From positions 1 to 37,600 of the forward strand of contig JADHLF010000022.1 in assembly GCA_016780825.1 (NCBI GenBank): 37,600 nt of DNA, written 5' to 3'. The notes below the pieces were generated by a model, which saw only the letters and a program-made list of their open reading frames with translations, searched no databases and was not told where the DNA came from. Origin of the DNA: Planktomarina sp. (GTDB taxonomy: Bacteria; Pseudomonadota; Alphaproteobacteria; Rhodobacterales; Rhodobacteraceae). This document shows positions 1 through 7,858 of this stretch, piece by piece. Each line of letters begins with the position of its first letter. Position 1 is the stretch's first letter. The position numbers were made by a program, and so were the translations under genes.

Positions 1-3000
1 CACCGCAGAGCCCATCAGCACATTTCACATCCACCGGTATCCCTGCGGCGATCAGCGCATCACTGGCCGATTGCGTGGCCGTGACAGGAATTTTTTGCCC
101 ATTCGCCCGCTCAATCTCAAAGGGATGGTTTTCCCATTCCGGCAGCTCCGGCACCGTAAAGAACTCAGCATGCAGCGCCGCCTCCGGGTAGCCTTTAGAG
201 CGGGCATGATCTAAAATGGCGCTCATATAAGCATCTGGCCCACATACATAAATATGCGTCCCGGCTTCATAGGGCGGCACGGCTCGGGCCATATCAAGGC
301 GCGTGCCTTGATCGGAGTAATGCCGGCTGACACGATCGGCCCAAGCCAACCCGTCAAATGCGTCATCAAAGGCCGCCGTCGATTTTTGACTGGCAGAATA
401 CATCAGGCGAAAATCCCCGCCTTTGCGATGAAGCTCATGGGCAAAGGCCACCATCGGCGTCACGCCGATACCGCCACCAAAGAGCAAGGACCGCTTGGCC
501 GAAGGCTCCAATTCAAAATGATTGATCGGTTTGGAGACAAAGACGCGCCGGCCGGGCTCGAAAATTCGGTGCATCAATTGCGAGCCCCCCCGCCCCTCTG
601 GCTCCTCCAGCACTGCGATTTCATAGCAGCTGCGATCGGCCGGGTCACCGCACATGGAATATTGCCGCAAAAATTCCGGCGCGACCACAATGTCCAAATG
701 CGCCCCCGCCGTCCATCGGGGTAAATCCGCACCATCCACCGCCACAAGCCGATATTTCTTAACCGCCCCTGGGCACTCTTCCACCTCAGCGACAGACATT
801 TGAATGACCGGCGCTTCGTGATCGTTTTGGTAGATATGCAAGTGATCCCGGGCCCCTGTGGCAGATTTCGCTTGATAGACCTGTGCTGTGATCATGGCCT
901 GATAGGCCGCAATTCCAGCCTCGCGGTCCATTGGCGCCGGATAGGGATAGGGATGGGGTGCCAAGGGTGCGGGATAAACCGCCAAAGTTTGGTCTTGGTA
1001 CTTGAGATCCAGATCTTTTTGCAAATACCGCGCGTTGACGGCATGAGCGGTTGGGCGATACCCCCCCTCCTCGGTCAATTCCAAATCCCACCACCATTTT
1101 TTAACCGGGTTGAGTTCGCCGCGACCGGCCATATCATCCATCTTTGCCAAAACGGGCGCCATCTGCGGCACGTTCATCGCCGCCCATCTGAAGGGCGCTT
1201 CTGCAAACAACCCCTCAAGGTTCCAAGGACAGGTTTTCATGCAGCGTCCACACATGGCGCCGCCCGGTGTCGTGATGCGATAGCTGGCGCATTTCTGACT
1301 GTCAGATTTCCAAATTTCATATCCGTTGAACATCAATTTTGGCCCAGCCGTGATCGCCCCTGAGGGGCATTCACGGGCGCATTTATTGCAGCTTTGACAA
1401 AACCGCTGCAGGCCAAAATCGATTGGCTTGTCATGGGCCAGAGGCAGGCTCGTGGTCACCACACCAGATTTCAAACGCGGACCCAAAAAAGGGTTTAGGA
1501 TCACCTCGCCGATACGGCTCACCTCCCCCAGACCAGAGAGCAAGAGCAAGGGCGGTTGCAACACCTCGCCATCCATCACCGTATGCGCCTTGGCCCGATA
1601 GCCCAAGTTGCGGATATGTTGCGCAATGATACCGCCCAGAAGGGAAAACCGCAGATAGGCGCGCATGGATTGCGCCACCGAGATCCAATCGTCACCCGAA
1701 GCGCCTTCCATCGTTTCAAACCCTTGATCGACAATCATGCTGATCGCCTGATCATGGGGCGGGATGATGGGCGCGCCGCGGGCGTCATGGGAATACCAAG
1801 ACCACTCGGGGCAGCGTGACACTCCCGTCGCATCAATGCCCAGAAAATAACTGGCCCCTTTGATGTTATCGGCCGCCTGCTCTGGCGCAATCTGTTGCGC
1901 GTGAGCGGCGGGCTCGCCATCCTGCAAGAGCACGAAAGCACCAAGCAGCCGTCGTTGGGCAGAGCTGGGCGCAGCCTTGCGCACATAGTGACCTGCGGTG
2001 GCGCCCTTTTGCAGCGCAGGCCCCATGTCGCCAAATTGCGCACGGGCAAACATATCCGTCCGTTTGGGCACCCGGGCCACATGCGCCTCGTCAATATAAG
2101 TTGTGGGGGTCTCAACCCGCTTTAGGGTTTCAAACGGATGGGCCCCCTTTGCGTAGTGCCGCCGCGCATAGGGATCATGCGACCCTCGGCTCGCGCCACC
2201 ATGGCGGCCGAGAGTCCACTCCAGCCCCGTCAGGGCGGATCGCGGTTGATCGGCGGCCAAAGGCAAATCCGGTGCCAGCGCCATATCGGTGGTGACAGCG
2301 GCCAAACCAAATCTTTGACCCAACCAAGGATGGCTGATCTGCTCCCCCGTCACCTGCGCCAAGCCAGCCTTCACCGCCAAGCGCGCCAACTCCACATCAC
2401 AGGTGGTGGCCGAATGCGCCCGGGCGCTGTAGCCCAAAATGCGAATATAATTGGCCAAGACCGTGGCGGTTTCGGTCCCCAGAACGGCCGCGCGTTCCGC
2501 CTGCGCGTCTTGCACCCAATCGCAGCCGGTCTCCCCCCGGCGCGGGTCCCGCCGATAGGCCACCAAAAAAACCAAAGCATAGGCATGGTGGTCCATGGGC
2601 TGCGGCTTGGAGGTCATGCTTTCCTTCAAATCTGCCATGATCACATCAATGCCAGCGGCCAATGTTTTGGTTTGGCGGGTTTGCAGAGCAAGCGACAGGC
2701 GATCAATTTGCGGGTTGCGCCGCGGAGCTGTCAACCTGTCCTGAGAGCTCAAAGGCGCTATGCCAACCATGGATATGTCATTAAAATATGCGAAGGCTTT
2801 CAGGTGATTGGACCGCTCTTGCCGATCTTCAGGAATTTCCGAGGGCGCTGAATTTTGCGGCCCATCCCGCACCGCATCCATCATGGCTTGGAATTCCGCC
2901 ATGGCGGGCACCAAGCTGGCACTGTCTGCGGGCCGCTGAAAGGACAGATCCGGCCATGGCGCCAGCCCATCAAGATCGGGCATTTGCGGGCTGCGCTTTA

Positions 3001-3064
3001 AGATTTCCGTTGGAAAGCGCCCCATATGCACCGGGCGATTGCGATCTGAAAACAGCTTAGCCAT
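1..3064 (-). CDS. Reductive dehalogenase fused to NAD(P)H-flavin-[2Fe-2S] reductase (C-terminus cut by window edge)
   Basis: Cobalamin and iron-sulfur dependent reductive dehalogenase carrying its own electron-supply module, as described for the aerobic BhbA type. 1021 residues are in the window and the stop lies beyond base 1. Residues 200-270 and 477-547 are two related halves (shared IR-LGY-A-AH and LG-R...VTT patterns), as expected of a duplicated cobalamin-binding fold. Ferredoxin-like motifs follow: C556-x2-C559-x2-C562-x3-C566P, then C592 and C605-x2-C608-x3-C612P. Tyr470, Lys532 and Arg596 have the same spacing as NpRdhA Tyr426/Lys488/Arg552. From about 715 on comes a phthalate-dioxygenase-reductase-like part: RQYSMCGD (flavin), GGGIGVTPM and CGPDAYM (nicotinamide), and the start of a plant-type 2Fe-2S domain with C1015-x4-C1020. 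I see no Tat signal or membrane segment, so it is probably cytoplasmic. The ATG overlaps the xdhC end by 8 nt and AGGAG lies 6 nt upstream. The substrate, probably a halogenated phenol, is inferred. Confidence 0.9.
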   Translation of the reverse strand, partial: MAKLFSDRNRPVHMGRFPTEILKRSPQMPDLDGLAPWPDLSFQRPADSASLVPAMAEFQAMMDAVRDGPQNSAPSEIPEDRQERSNHLKAFAYFNDISMVGIAPLSSQDRLTAPRRNPQIDRLSLALQTRQTKTLAAGIDVIMADLKESMTSKPQPMDHHAYALVFLVAYRRDPRRGETGCDWVQDAQAERAAVLGTETATVLANYIRILGYSARAHSATTCDVELARLAVKAGLAQVTGEQISHPWLGQRFGLAAVTTDMALAPDLPLAADQPRSALTGLEWTLGRHGGASRGSHDPYARRHYAKGAHPFETLKRVETPTTYIDEAHVARVPKRTDMFARAQFGDMGPALQKGATAGHYVRKAAPSSAQRRLLGAFVLLQDGEPAAHAQQIAPEQAADNIKGASYFLGIDATGVSRCPEWSWYSHDARGAPIIPPHDQAISMIVDQGFETMEGASGDDWISVAQSMRAYLRFSLLGGIIAQHIRNLGYRAKAHTVMDGEVLQPPLLLLSGLGEVSRIGEVILNPFLGPRLKSGVVTTSLPLAHDKPIDFGLQRFCQSCNKCARECPSGAITAGPKLMFNGYEIWKSDSQKCASYRITTPGGAMCGRCMKTCPWNLEGLFAEAPFRWAAMNVPQMAPVLAKMDDMAGRGELNPVKKWWWDLELTEEGGYRPTAHAVNARYLQKDLDLKYQDQTLAVYPAPLAPHPYPYPAPMDREAGIAAYQAMITAQVYQAKSATGARDHLHIYQNDHEAPVIQMSVAEVEECPGAVKKYRLVAVDGADLPRWTAGAHLDIVVAPEFLRQYSMCGDPADRSCYEIAVLEEPEGRGGSQLMHRIFEPGRRVFVSKPINHFELEPSAKRSLLFGGGIGVTPMVAFAHELHRKGGDFRLMYSASQKSTAAFDDAFDGLAWADRVSRHYSDQGTRLDMARAVPPYEAGTHIYVCGPDAYMSAILDHARSKGYPEAALHAEFFTVPELPEWENHPFEIERANGQKIPVTATQSASDALIAAGIPVDVKCADGLCG

Positions 3065-4142
3065 GGGCCGCTCCTCTGAGTTGGGCCGTCATGGCCGCCA
3101 AAATCGACAGGGCAATTTCTGCCGGTGTGCGGCTGCCGATGTCGAGGCCCACCGGCCCTTGAATCCGGGCAAACTCCGCCGCGCTCACCCCCAGGTCCAG
3201 CATGGACTGGCGACGCTTTGCATGGGTCCGGGTGGCTCCCAAGGCCCCAATATAGAATGCATCGCTCGCAACCGCATGTTGCAACGCCGGCGTGTCCATT
3301 TTGGGATCATGGGTCAGGGTGACAAGCGCTGTGTGCCGATCAAGGGACAGCCAGGCCAAAGCCTCCTCTGGCCAGTCGACAATCACCTCATGCCCGTCAA
3401 AGCGGGCCGGGCTTGCAAAACTGTCGCGCGGATCGATGATGGTCACGAGATAGCCAGCCATCTGGGCCATTGGGGCCAAATATTGCGCAATATGCACCGC
3501 TCCAATGATCACCAAGCGCAGGGGCACGGTTTGGACATAGGTGAAGACATCCCCCGCCAGCCCGCCACCTGCCGCAAAAACGGAAGGGTCTGTTTGCGGC
3601 GAAATAATGTCACGCCGCCAGCTGGACAGATCCAAACGCAGGGCGATGGGCTCTCGGGCAGATTGGGCCTCAACGAGGCGTTCCAGCACGGCCGGAGCGA
3701 TCCCCTGGCCCTGACCCACAGGCTCCACCACCAATTCGATTTCACCGCCACAGGCCAGCCCGACCGCGAAAGCATCGGCATCCGCAACGCCATAACGCAG
3801 ACGCAGGCACTGCCCCGCCTCCAATGCCTCCAGCGCCTCCAAGACCACAGCGCCTTCAACACAGCCGCCCGAAACTGACCCGTGAAAGCTGCCATCGGCG
3901 CAGATCACCATCTGAGCACCTATCGGCCGGGGGGCAGATCCCCAGGTGGCCATGACCGTGGCCAGCGCCACGCGCTGCCCCTGTTGGTGCAGCCGCAAGG
4001 CCAGTGCTGTGATATTTTCTGAGACTGCCATCTCAACTGCCCCATTGTTTGCCAAATCGCTCCGCAGATGTACCATCAGACTACGAGCAATCGCGGCGAC
4101 CTGTCCAGTTGCGCCGCATATAACAGCGGTCGCGTCCCGCAC
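3057..4142 (-). CDS. xdhC: XdhC/CoxI-family molybdoenzyme accessory protein
   Basis: 361 residues from the GTG at 4142. The XdhC_CoxI signature occupies about 67-98 (TWGSAPRPIGAQMVI, then GSVSGGCVEGAVV). A C-terminal Rossmann domain begins near 209 (RLVIIGAVHIAQYL). Family members bind molybdenum cofactor and help sulfurate it for xanthine-dehydrogenase-type enzymes. No molybdoenzyme is visible in this window, so the partner is either elsewhere or of another kind. The gene sits between a hydroxyacid dehydrogenase (1-nt gap, TGATGTG junction) and the reductive dehalogenase (8-nt overlap), so the three are almost certainly cotranscribed. The start is uncertain: the GTG has no clear Shine-Dalgarno sequence and would depend on coupling. 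ATG at 4031 (MAVSEN...) would keep the whole recognised domain. Confidence 0.85.
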   Translation of the reverse strand: MRDATAVICGATGQVAAIARSLMVHLRSDLANNGAVEMAVSENITALALRLHQQGQRVALATVMATWGSAPRPIGAQMVICADGSFHGSVSGGCVEGAVVLEALEALEAGQCLRLRYGVADADAFAVGLACGGEIELVVEPVGQGQGIAPAVLERLVEAQSAREPIALRLDLSSWRRDIISPQTDPSVFAAGGGLAGDVFTYVQTVPLRLVIIGAVHIAQYLAPMAQMAGYLVTIIDPRDSFASPARFDGHEVIVDWPEEALAWLSLDRHTALVTLTHDPKMDTPALQHAVASDAFYIGALGATRTHAKRRQSMLDLGVSAAEFARIQGPVGLDIGSRTPAEIALSILAAMTAQLRGAAHG

Positions 4143-4143
4143 A

Positions 4144-5034
4144 TCACCGCGCAGTTAAGCCATTGCGGGCCAAAAGCTCAAGGTAGAGTGCCGCATGATC
4201 CAAGCCTGCGCCATCCATCTCATGGACCAAATGATCAAAACGGTCGCGGGTATTTTGCAAAGTGGGCAAGTTTAGCCCAAAACTCTCCGCCTCGGCCAAG
4301 GCATTGTTGAGGTCTTTCAGCTGCAATGTGCATAGGCCACCTGGGGTGAAATCCATCGACGTCATACGCGCACCGTGCAGTTGCAAAATCGTGCTGTCAG
4401 CAAAGCCGCCTTTCAAAGCCGCGCGCACAGCGGTAGGATCAGCGCCGCCTTTTTGCAGCATCAACATCGCTTCGGCCACCGCCGCAATGGTGATGCCGAC
4501 GATGGCTTGATTGGCCAATTTCGCCAATTGCCCTGCGCCAATCGGCCCAACATGCACCGGCCGCCCCATAGCGCTCAGCGCGGGCGCGATACGCTCAAAG
4601 TCCTCTGGCGTGCCACCGGCCATAATCGCCAGGCTCGCCTCCTCGGCGCCCTTGGTCCCCCCGGATACCGGCGCATCCACATAAGACACCCCCAGCCGCG
4701 CCAAGTCTTCAGCTGCCGCCCGCGCCTCATCGGGCTTGATCGATCCCATCTCCACCCAGACCGTGCCGGGCCGCAAAGCGGCGCGCAGCGCCGGGTCAGA
4801 TTGCACCAAGACCCCAGTCGGCCCATCCGACAGCATGGAGATCACAATATCGGCCTGAGCGACCGCCTCGGACGCATCGCCTGCCACAACAGCCCCAAAG
4901 GCGCGTAAAGCCATGGCCTTCGCCGCCGTTCTGTTCCAGACCGCCGTTGAAAACCCCGCCTGGCACAGGTTCCGCGCCATAGGCGCGCCCATAAGCCCTG
5001 TTCCCAAGACCGCAATTTTCTGTTGGTGTGACAT
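4144..5034 (-). CDS. NAD(P)-dependent beta-hydroxyacid dehydrogenase (3-hydroxyisobutyrate dehydrogenase family)
   Basis: 296 residues. An N-terminal Rossmann motif LGTGLMGAPMARNL (10-23) is followed by the family substrate loop DAPVSGGTKGAEEASLAIMAGG (120-141, given here only as a landmark) and the catalytic lysine K172 in GAGQLAKLANQ. The C-terminal half is the usual helical dimerisation domain. Family members oxidise 3-hydroxyisobutyrate or reduce tartronate semialdehyde, glyoxylate or similar acids; the exact substrate cannot be read from the sequence. The ATG at 5034 is preferred over an upstream in-frame start at 5109, because AAGGG lies about 8 nt before it and homology begins there. 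It is the first gene of the leftward operon with xdhC and the dehalogenase, and divergent from the sugar-acid operon. Confidence 0.88.
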   Translation of the reverse strand: MSHQQKIAVLGTGLMGAPMARNLCQAGFSTAVWNRTAAKAMALRAFGAVVAGDASEAVAQADIVISMLSDGPTGVLVQSDPALRAALRPGTVWVEMGSIKPDEARAAAEDLARLGVSYVDAPVSGGTKGAEEASLAIMAGGTPEDFERIAPALSAMGRPVHVGPIGAGQLAKLANQAIVGITIAAVAEAMLMLQKGGADPTAVRAALKGGFADSTILQLHGARMTSMDFTPGGLCTLQLKDLNNALAEAESFGLNLPTLQNTRDRFDHLVHEMDGAGLDHAALYLELLARNGLTAR

Positions 5035-5278
5035 GCGTTTGACCCTTTGTAAGCAAGACGGGCCAGCCGCCCGTTGCGCATTTGTGCGGCTGGGTCTGGC
5101 AAATTGCAACCGGTTAAGTCACCGCAAAGCCGCAGGCGGCCCCAATGGCGCCACCTCAGAGGGCAAACATCCCTGCGGAAAAAGGGGATAAAAATGCAAG
5201 ATTGTTCGGAAACATCATTGCCTAATGGCGGCGAGCCATGCACATTTGTCATCTCAAAGGACAGAACAGGGGATCCAG
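5035..5278. promoter_or_regulatory. Divergent control region with LacI-type palindrome AACCGGTT
   Basis: This 244-bp gap separates the leftward dehydrogenase-xdhC-dehalogenase operon from the rightward dehydrogenase-dehydratase-hydrolase operon, so both promoters must lie here or inside the flanking genes. I see no convincing long ORF. A perfect 8-bp palindrome AACCGGTT sits at 5108-5115 within TTGCAACCGGTTAAG, which resembles the centre of many LacI/GalR-family operators. No regulator gene is in the window. I could not fix a good -35/-10 pair on either strand. Confidence 0.5.
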
Positions 5279-6019
5279 ATGGGACGACTTTCAGGAAAAC
5301 GCGCTTTGGTCACCGCCGCAGGACAAGGCATTGGCAGAGCCACCGCTTTGGCCATGGCCGCTGAAGGCGCCAAAGTCTTTGCCACAGACATCAATCCCGA
5401 AACTTTGGCTGAGGTGCAATCTGCCAGTACGGGGCAGATGGAAACCTATGTGCTCGACGTGCTGGACGCCACCTCAACTCGTGAGGGCGTCGAGCGCGCG
5501 CAGCCAGATATCTTGTTTAATGGCGCAGGTTTCGTGCATCACGGGACCATTTTGGACGCCCGTGAAGACGACTGGGATTTCGCCCTCAACCTGAATCTGC
5601 GCTCAATGATGCGCACCATTCAAGCGGCGCTGCCGGGCATGTTGGAACGTGGGGGCGGCTCAATTATCAATATGTCATCGGCCTGTTCGTCGATTATTGG
5701 CGCCCCCAATCGCTTTATCTATGGCACAAGCAAAGCGGCCGTGATTGGACTGACCAAATCCGTGGCCATTGATTACATCAAACGAGGGATTCGCTGTAAT
5801 GCCATTTGTCCCGGCACCGTTGAAAGCCCCTCCTTACATGATCGCCTGCGCGCCACTGGAGATGAGGTGCAAGCCATGAAAGACTTTGTCGCCCGCCAGC
5901 CCATGGGCCGCATTGGCACCGCCGAAGAAATCGCAGCCCTTGCAGTTTACCTAGGATCGGATGAAAGTGCCTTCACAACCGCCACAGCACAGGTCATTGA
6001 CGGCGGCTGGTCAAACTAA
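5279..6019 (+). CDS. Short-chain dehydrogenase, DHRS6/2-keto-3-deoxy-L-fuconate dehydrogenase type
   Basis: 246-residue classical SDR. The nucleotide-binding motif TAAGQGIG is at 12-19, NGAG at 81-84, and the catalytic set Ser134-Tyr148-Lys152 has the 14-residue Ser-Tyr spacing of the DHRS6/BDH2 subfamily. The C-terminal PGTVESPSL and IDGGW motifs are also typical. Bacterial members oxidise 2-keto-3-deoxy-L-fuconate or -rhamnonate at C4 with NAD. This fits the next two genes, a sugar-acid dehydratase and a diketo-acid hydrolase. A 3-hydroxybutyrate-type substrate is the alternative. The ATG at 5279 has AGGGG about 8 nt upstream and starts at the conserved MGRLSGKRALVTAA; an upstream in-frame start at 5225 would only add a non-homologous tail. 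Confidence 0.88.
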   Translation: MGRLSGKRALVTAAGQGIGRATALAMAAEGAKVFATDINPETLAEVQSASTGQMETYVLDVLDATSTREGVERAQPDILFNGAGFVHHGTILDAREDDWDFALNLNLRSMMRTIQAALPGMLERGGGSIINMSSACSSIIGAPNRFIYGTSKAAVIGLTKSVAIDYIKRGIRCNAICPGTVESPSLHDRLRATGDEVQAMKDFVARQPMGRIGTAEEIAALAVYLGSDESAFTTATAQVIDGGWSN

Positions 6020-6060
6020 TCGCTGGCGACCAAAACTTTAACTTAACGAGGACGATCCGC

Positions 6061-7848
6061 GTGTCAGATATCAAACCGAAATTGCGATCCCAACAGTGGT
6101 TCAACAATCCCGACAATCAAGAGATGACAGCGCTCTATCTCGAACGCTATCTCAACTACGGTCTGACACGTCATGAGCTGCAATCGGGCAAGCCGATCAT
6201 TGGCATTGCCCAGACCGGCAGCGACCTTAGCCCCTGCAATCGCCACCATATTGAACTGTCCAAACGGGTGCGGGATGGGGTCATTGCCGCCGGTGGCACG
6301 GTGATTGAAATTCCGGTGCATCCCATTCAAGAGACCGGAAAACGCCCGACCGCGATGTTGGACAGAAACCTGGCCTATCTGTCTTTGGTTGAAACCCTCT
6401 TTGGCTATCCGATTGATGGGGTTGTGCTGAATATCGGCTGTGACAAAACAACCCCGGCCTTGCTGATGGCGGCCGCGACCGTCAATATCCCTGCCATTGC
6501 CCTTTCCGTTGGCCCAATGCTCAACGGGTGGTTCGGCGGCAAGCGCACGGGCTCTGGCACGATCGTCTGGAAGGCCCGCGAGATGCAGGCCGCAGGTGAG
6601 ATCGATGATGACGGCTTTATGGACATGGTGGCCTCCTCAACACCTTCGGTTGGCTATTGCAACTCCATGGGCACCGCCACAACGATGAACTCCCTGGCCG
6701 AGGGGTTTGGTATGCAATTGCCCGGCTCCGCCGCCATCCCAGCGCCCTATCGCGAGCGCGGGCAGATCAGCTATGAGACCGGGCTGCGGATTGTCGATAT
6801 GGTACATGAAGATCTGCGACCAAGCCGCATCATGACCCGAGAAGCCTTTGAGAACGCCATTGTGATCAATTCGGCCATCGGCGGCTCGACCAATGCGCCG
6901 ATCCACCTGAACGGCATCGCCAAACATCTGGGCGTGGCCTTGAACAATGATGATTGGCAAAAACTCGGCCATAAGGTGCCGCTTTTGGTCAACCTGCAAC
7001 CGGCGGGCGAATATCTTGGCGAGGATTACCACCGGGCCGGCGGTGTGCCGGCGGTGGTTGGTGAATTGCTCGCCGCAGGGCTGTTGCCCCACCCAAATGC
7101 CGTGACAGCCAATGGAAAAACCATTGCTGAGAATTGCCAAGATCGCCGCAGCACCAATACCGATGTGATCAAGCAAGTGGCAGCGCCACTGGTCGATGCG
7201 GCAGGCTTTATCAACCTGAAAGGCAATCTGTTTGACAGCGCGATCATGAAAACTTCGGTGATTTCGCAAGAATTTCGCAGGCGCTACCTGTCTGATCCGG
7301 TCAACCCAAACTGTTTTGAAGGGCGCGCCATCGTGTTCGACGGGCCGGAAGACTTCCACCGCGGCATTGATGATCCAAGCCTCAACATCGACGAAAACTG
7401 CGTCCTAATCATGCGCGGTGCCGGGCCAATTGGCTATCCCGGCGGGGCAGAAGTCGTAAATATGCGCCCGCCGTCCTATCTTTTGAAAAAGGGCATCACC
7501 TCCCTGCCCTGTTTGGGCGATGGGCGGCAATCGGGCACCTCCGGTTCGCCTTCTATTCTCAACGCCTCGCCTGAGGCTGCAGATGGCGGCGGCCTGGGCT
7601 TGGTGCAAACGGGCGATATCATCCGCATTGATTTGAATGCCTGCACCGCCAATATGCTGGTTGAACCGGCCGAGCTTGAGCGCCGCAGGGCCGCCCTTGG
7701 CCCGCGCCCCTTCACCCCTGACAGCCAAACCCCTTGGCAAGAATTGTTCCGCCAGAAAGTCAGACCCTTCTCAGAAGGCATGACCCTGGACGGGGCGCAT
7801 GAATATCAAGACATCGCGCGCAAACATATGCCGCGTGACAACCACTAG
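6061..7848 (+). CDS. IlvD/Edd-family sugar-acid dehydratase (L-arabinonate/L-fuconate dehydratase type)
   Basis: 595 residues from a GTG start with GAGGA 8 nt upstream. The enzyme removes water from an aldonic acid to give a 2-keto-3-deoxy acid and uses a [2Fe-2S] cluster with Mg. Cys59 (LSPCNRHH), Cys127 (NIGCDKTTPA) and Cys200 (SVGYCNSMGT) fall at the numbers I recall for the cluster ligands of Rhizobium L-arabinonate dehydratase. Ser491 in DGRQSGTSG is the likely catalytic serine. These features place it with the sugar-acid branch, not with the biosynthetic dihydroxyacid dehydratase IlvD. It lies 41 nt after the SDR and 10 nt before the FAH-family hydrolase. The substrate (arabinonate, fuconate, rhamnonate, xylonate) cannot be decided here. 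Confidence 0.9.
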   Translation: MSDIKPKLRSQQWFNNPDNQEMTALYLERYLNYGLTRHELQSGKPIIGIAQTGSDLSPCNRHHIELSKRVRDGVIAAGGTVIEIPVHPIQETGKRPTAMLDRNLAYLSLVETLFGYPIDGVVLNIGCDKTTPALLMAAATVNIPAIALSVGPMLNGWFGGKRTGSGTIVWKAREMQAAGEIDDDGFMDMVASSTPSVGYCNSMGTATTMNSLAEGFGMQLPGSAAIPAPYRERGQISYETGLRIVDMVHEDLRPSRIMTREAFENAIVINSAIGGSTNAPIHLNGIAKHLGVALNNDDWQKLGHKVPLLVNLQPAGEYLGEDYHRAGGVPAVVGELLAAGLLPHPNAVTANGKTIAENCQDRRSTNTDVIKQVAAPLVDAAGFINLKGNLFDSAIMKTSVISQEFRRRYLSDPVNPNCFEGRAIVFDGPEDFHRGIDDPSLNIDENCVLIMRGAGPIGYPGGAEVVNMRPPSYLLKKGITSLPCLGDGRQSGTSGSPSILNASPEAADGGGLGLVQTGDIIRIDLNACTANMLVEPAELERRRAALGPRPFTPDSQTPWQELFRQKVRPFSEGMTLDGAHEYQDIARKHMPRDNH

Positions 7849-7858
7849 GAGTTTTTTA

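Noticed and set aside
3523..3878. Long open frames on the plus strand across the xdhC gene and its neighbours
   Set aside because: They lie antisense to well-recognised proteins, show no family motif and have no ribosome-binding site; they are a by-product of GC-rich codon use.
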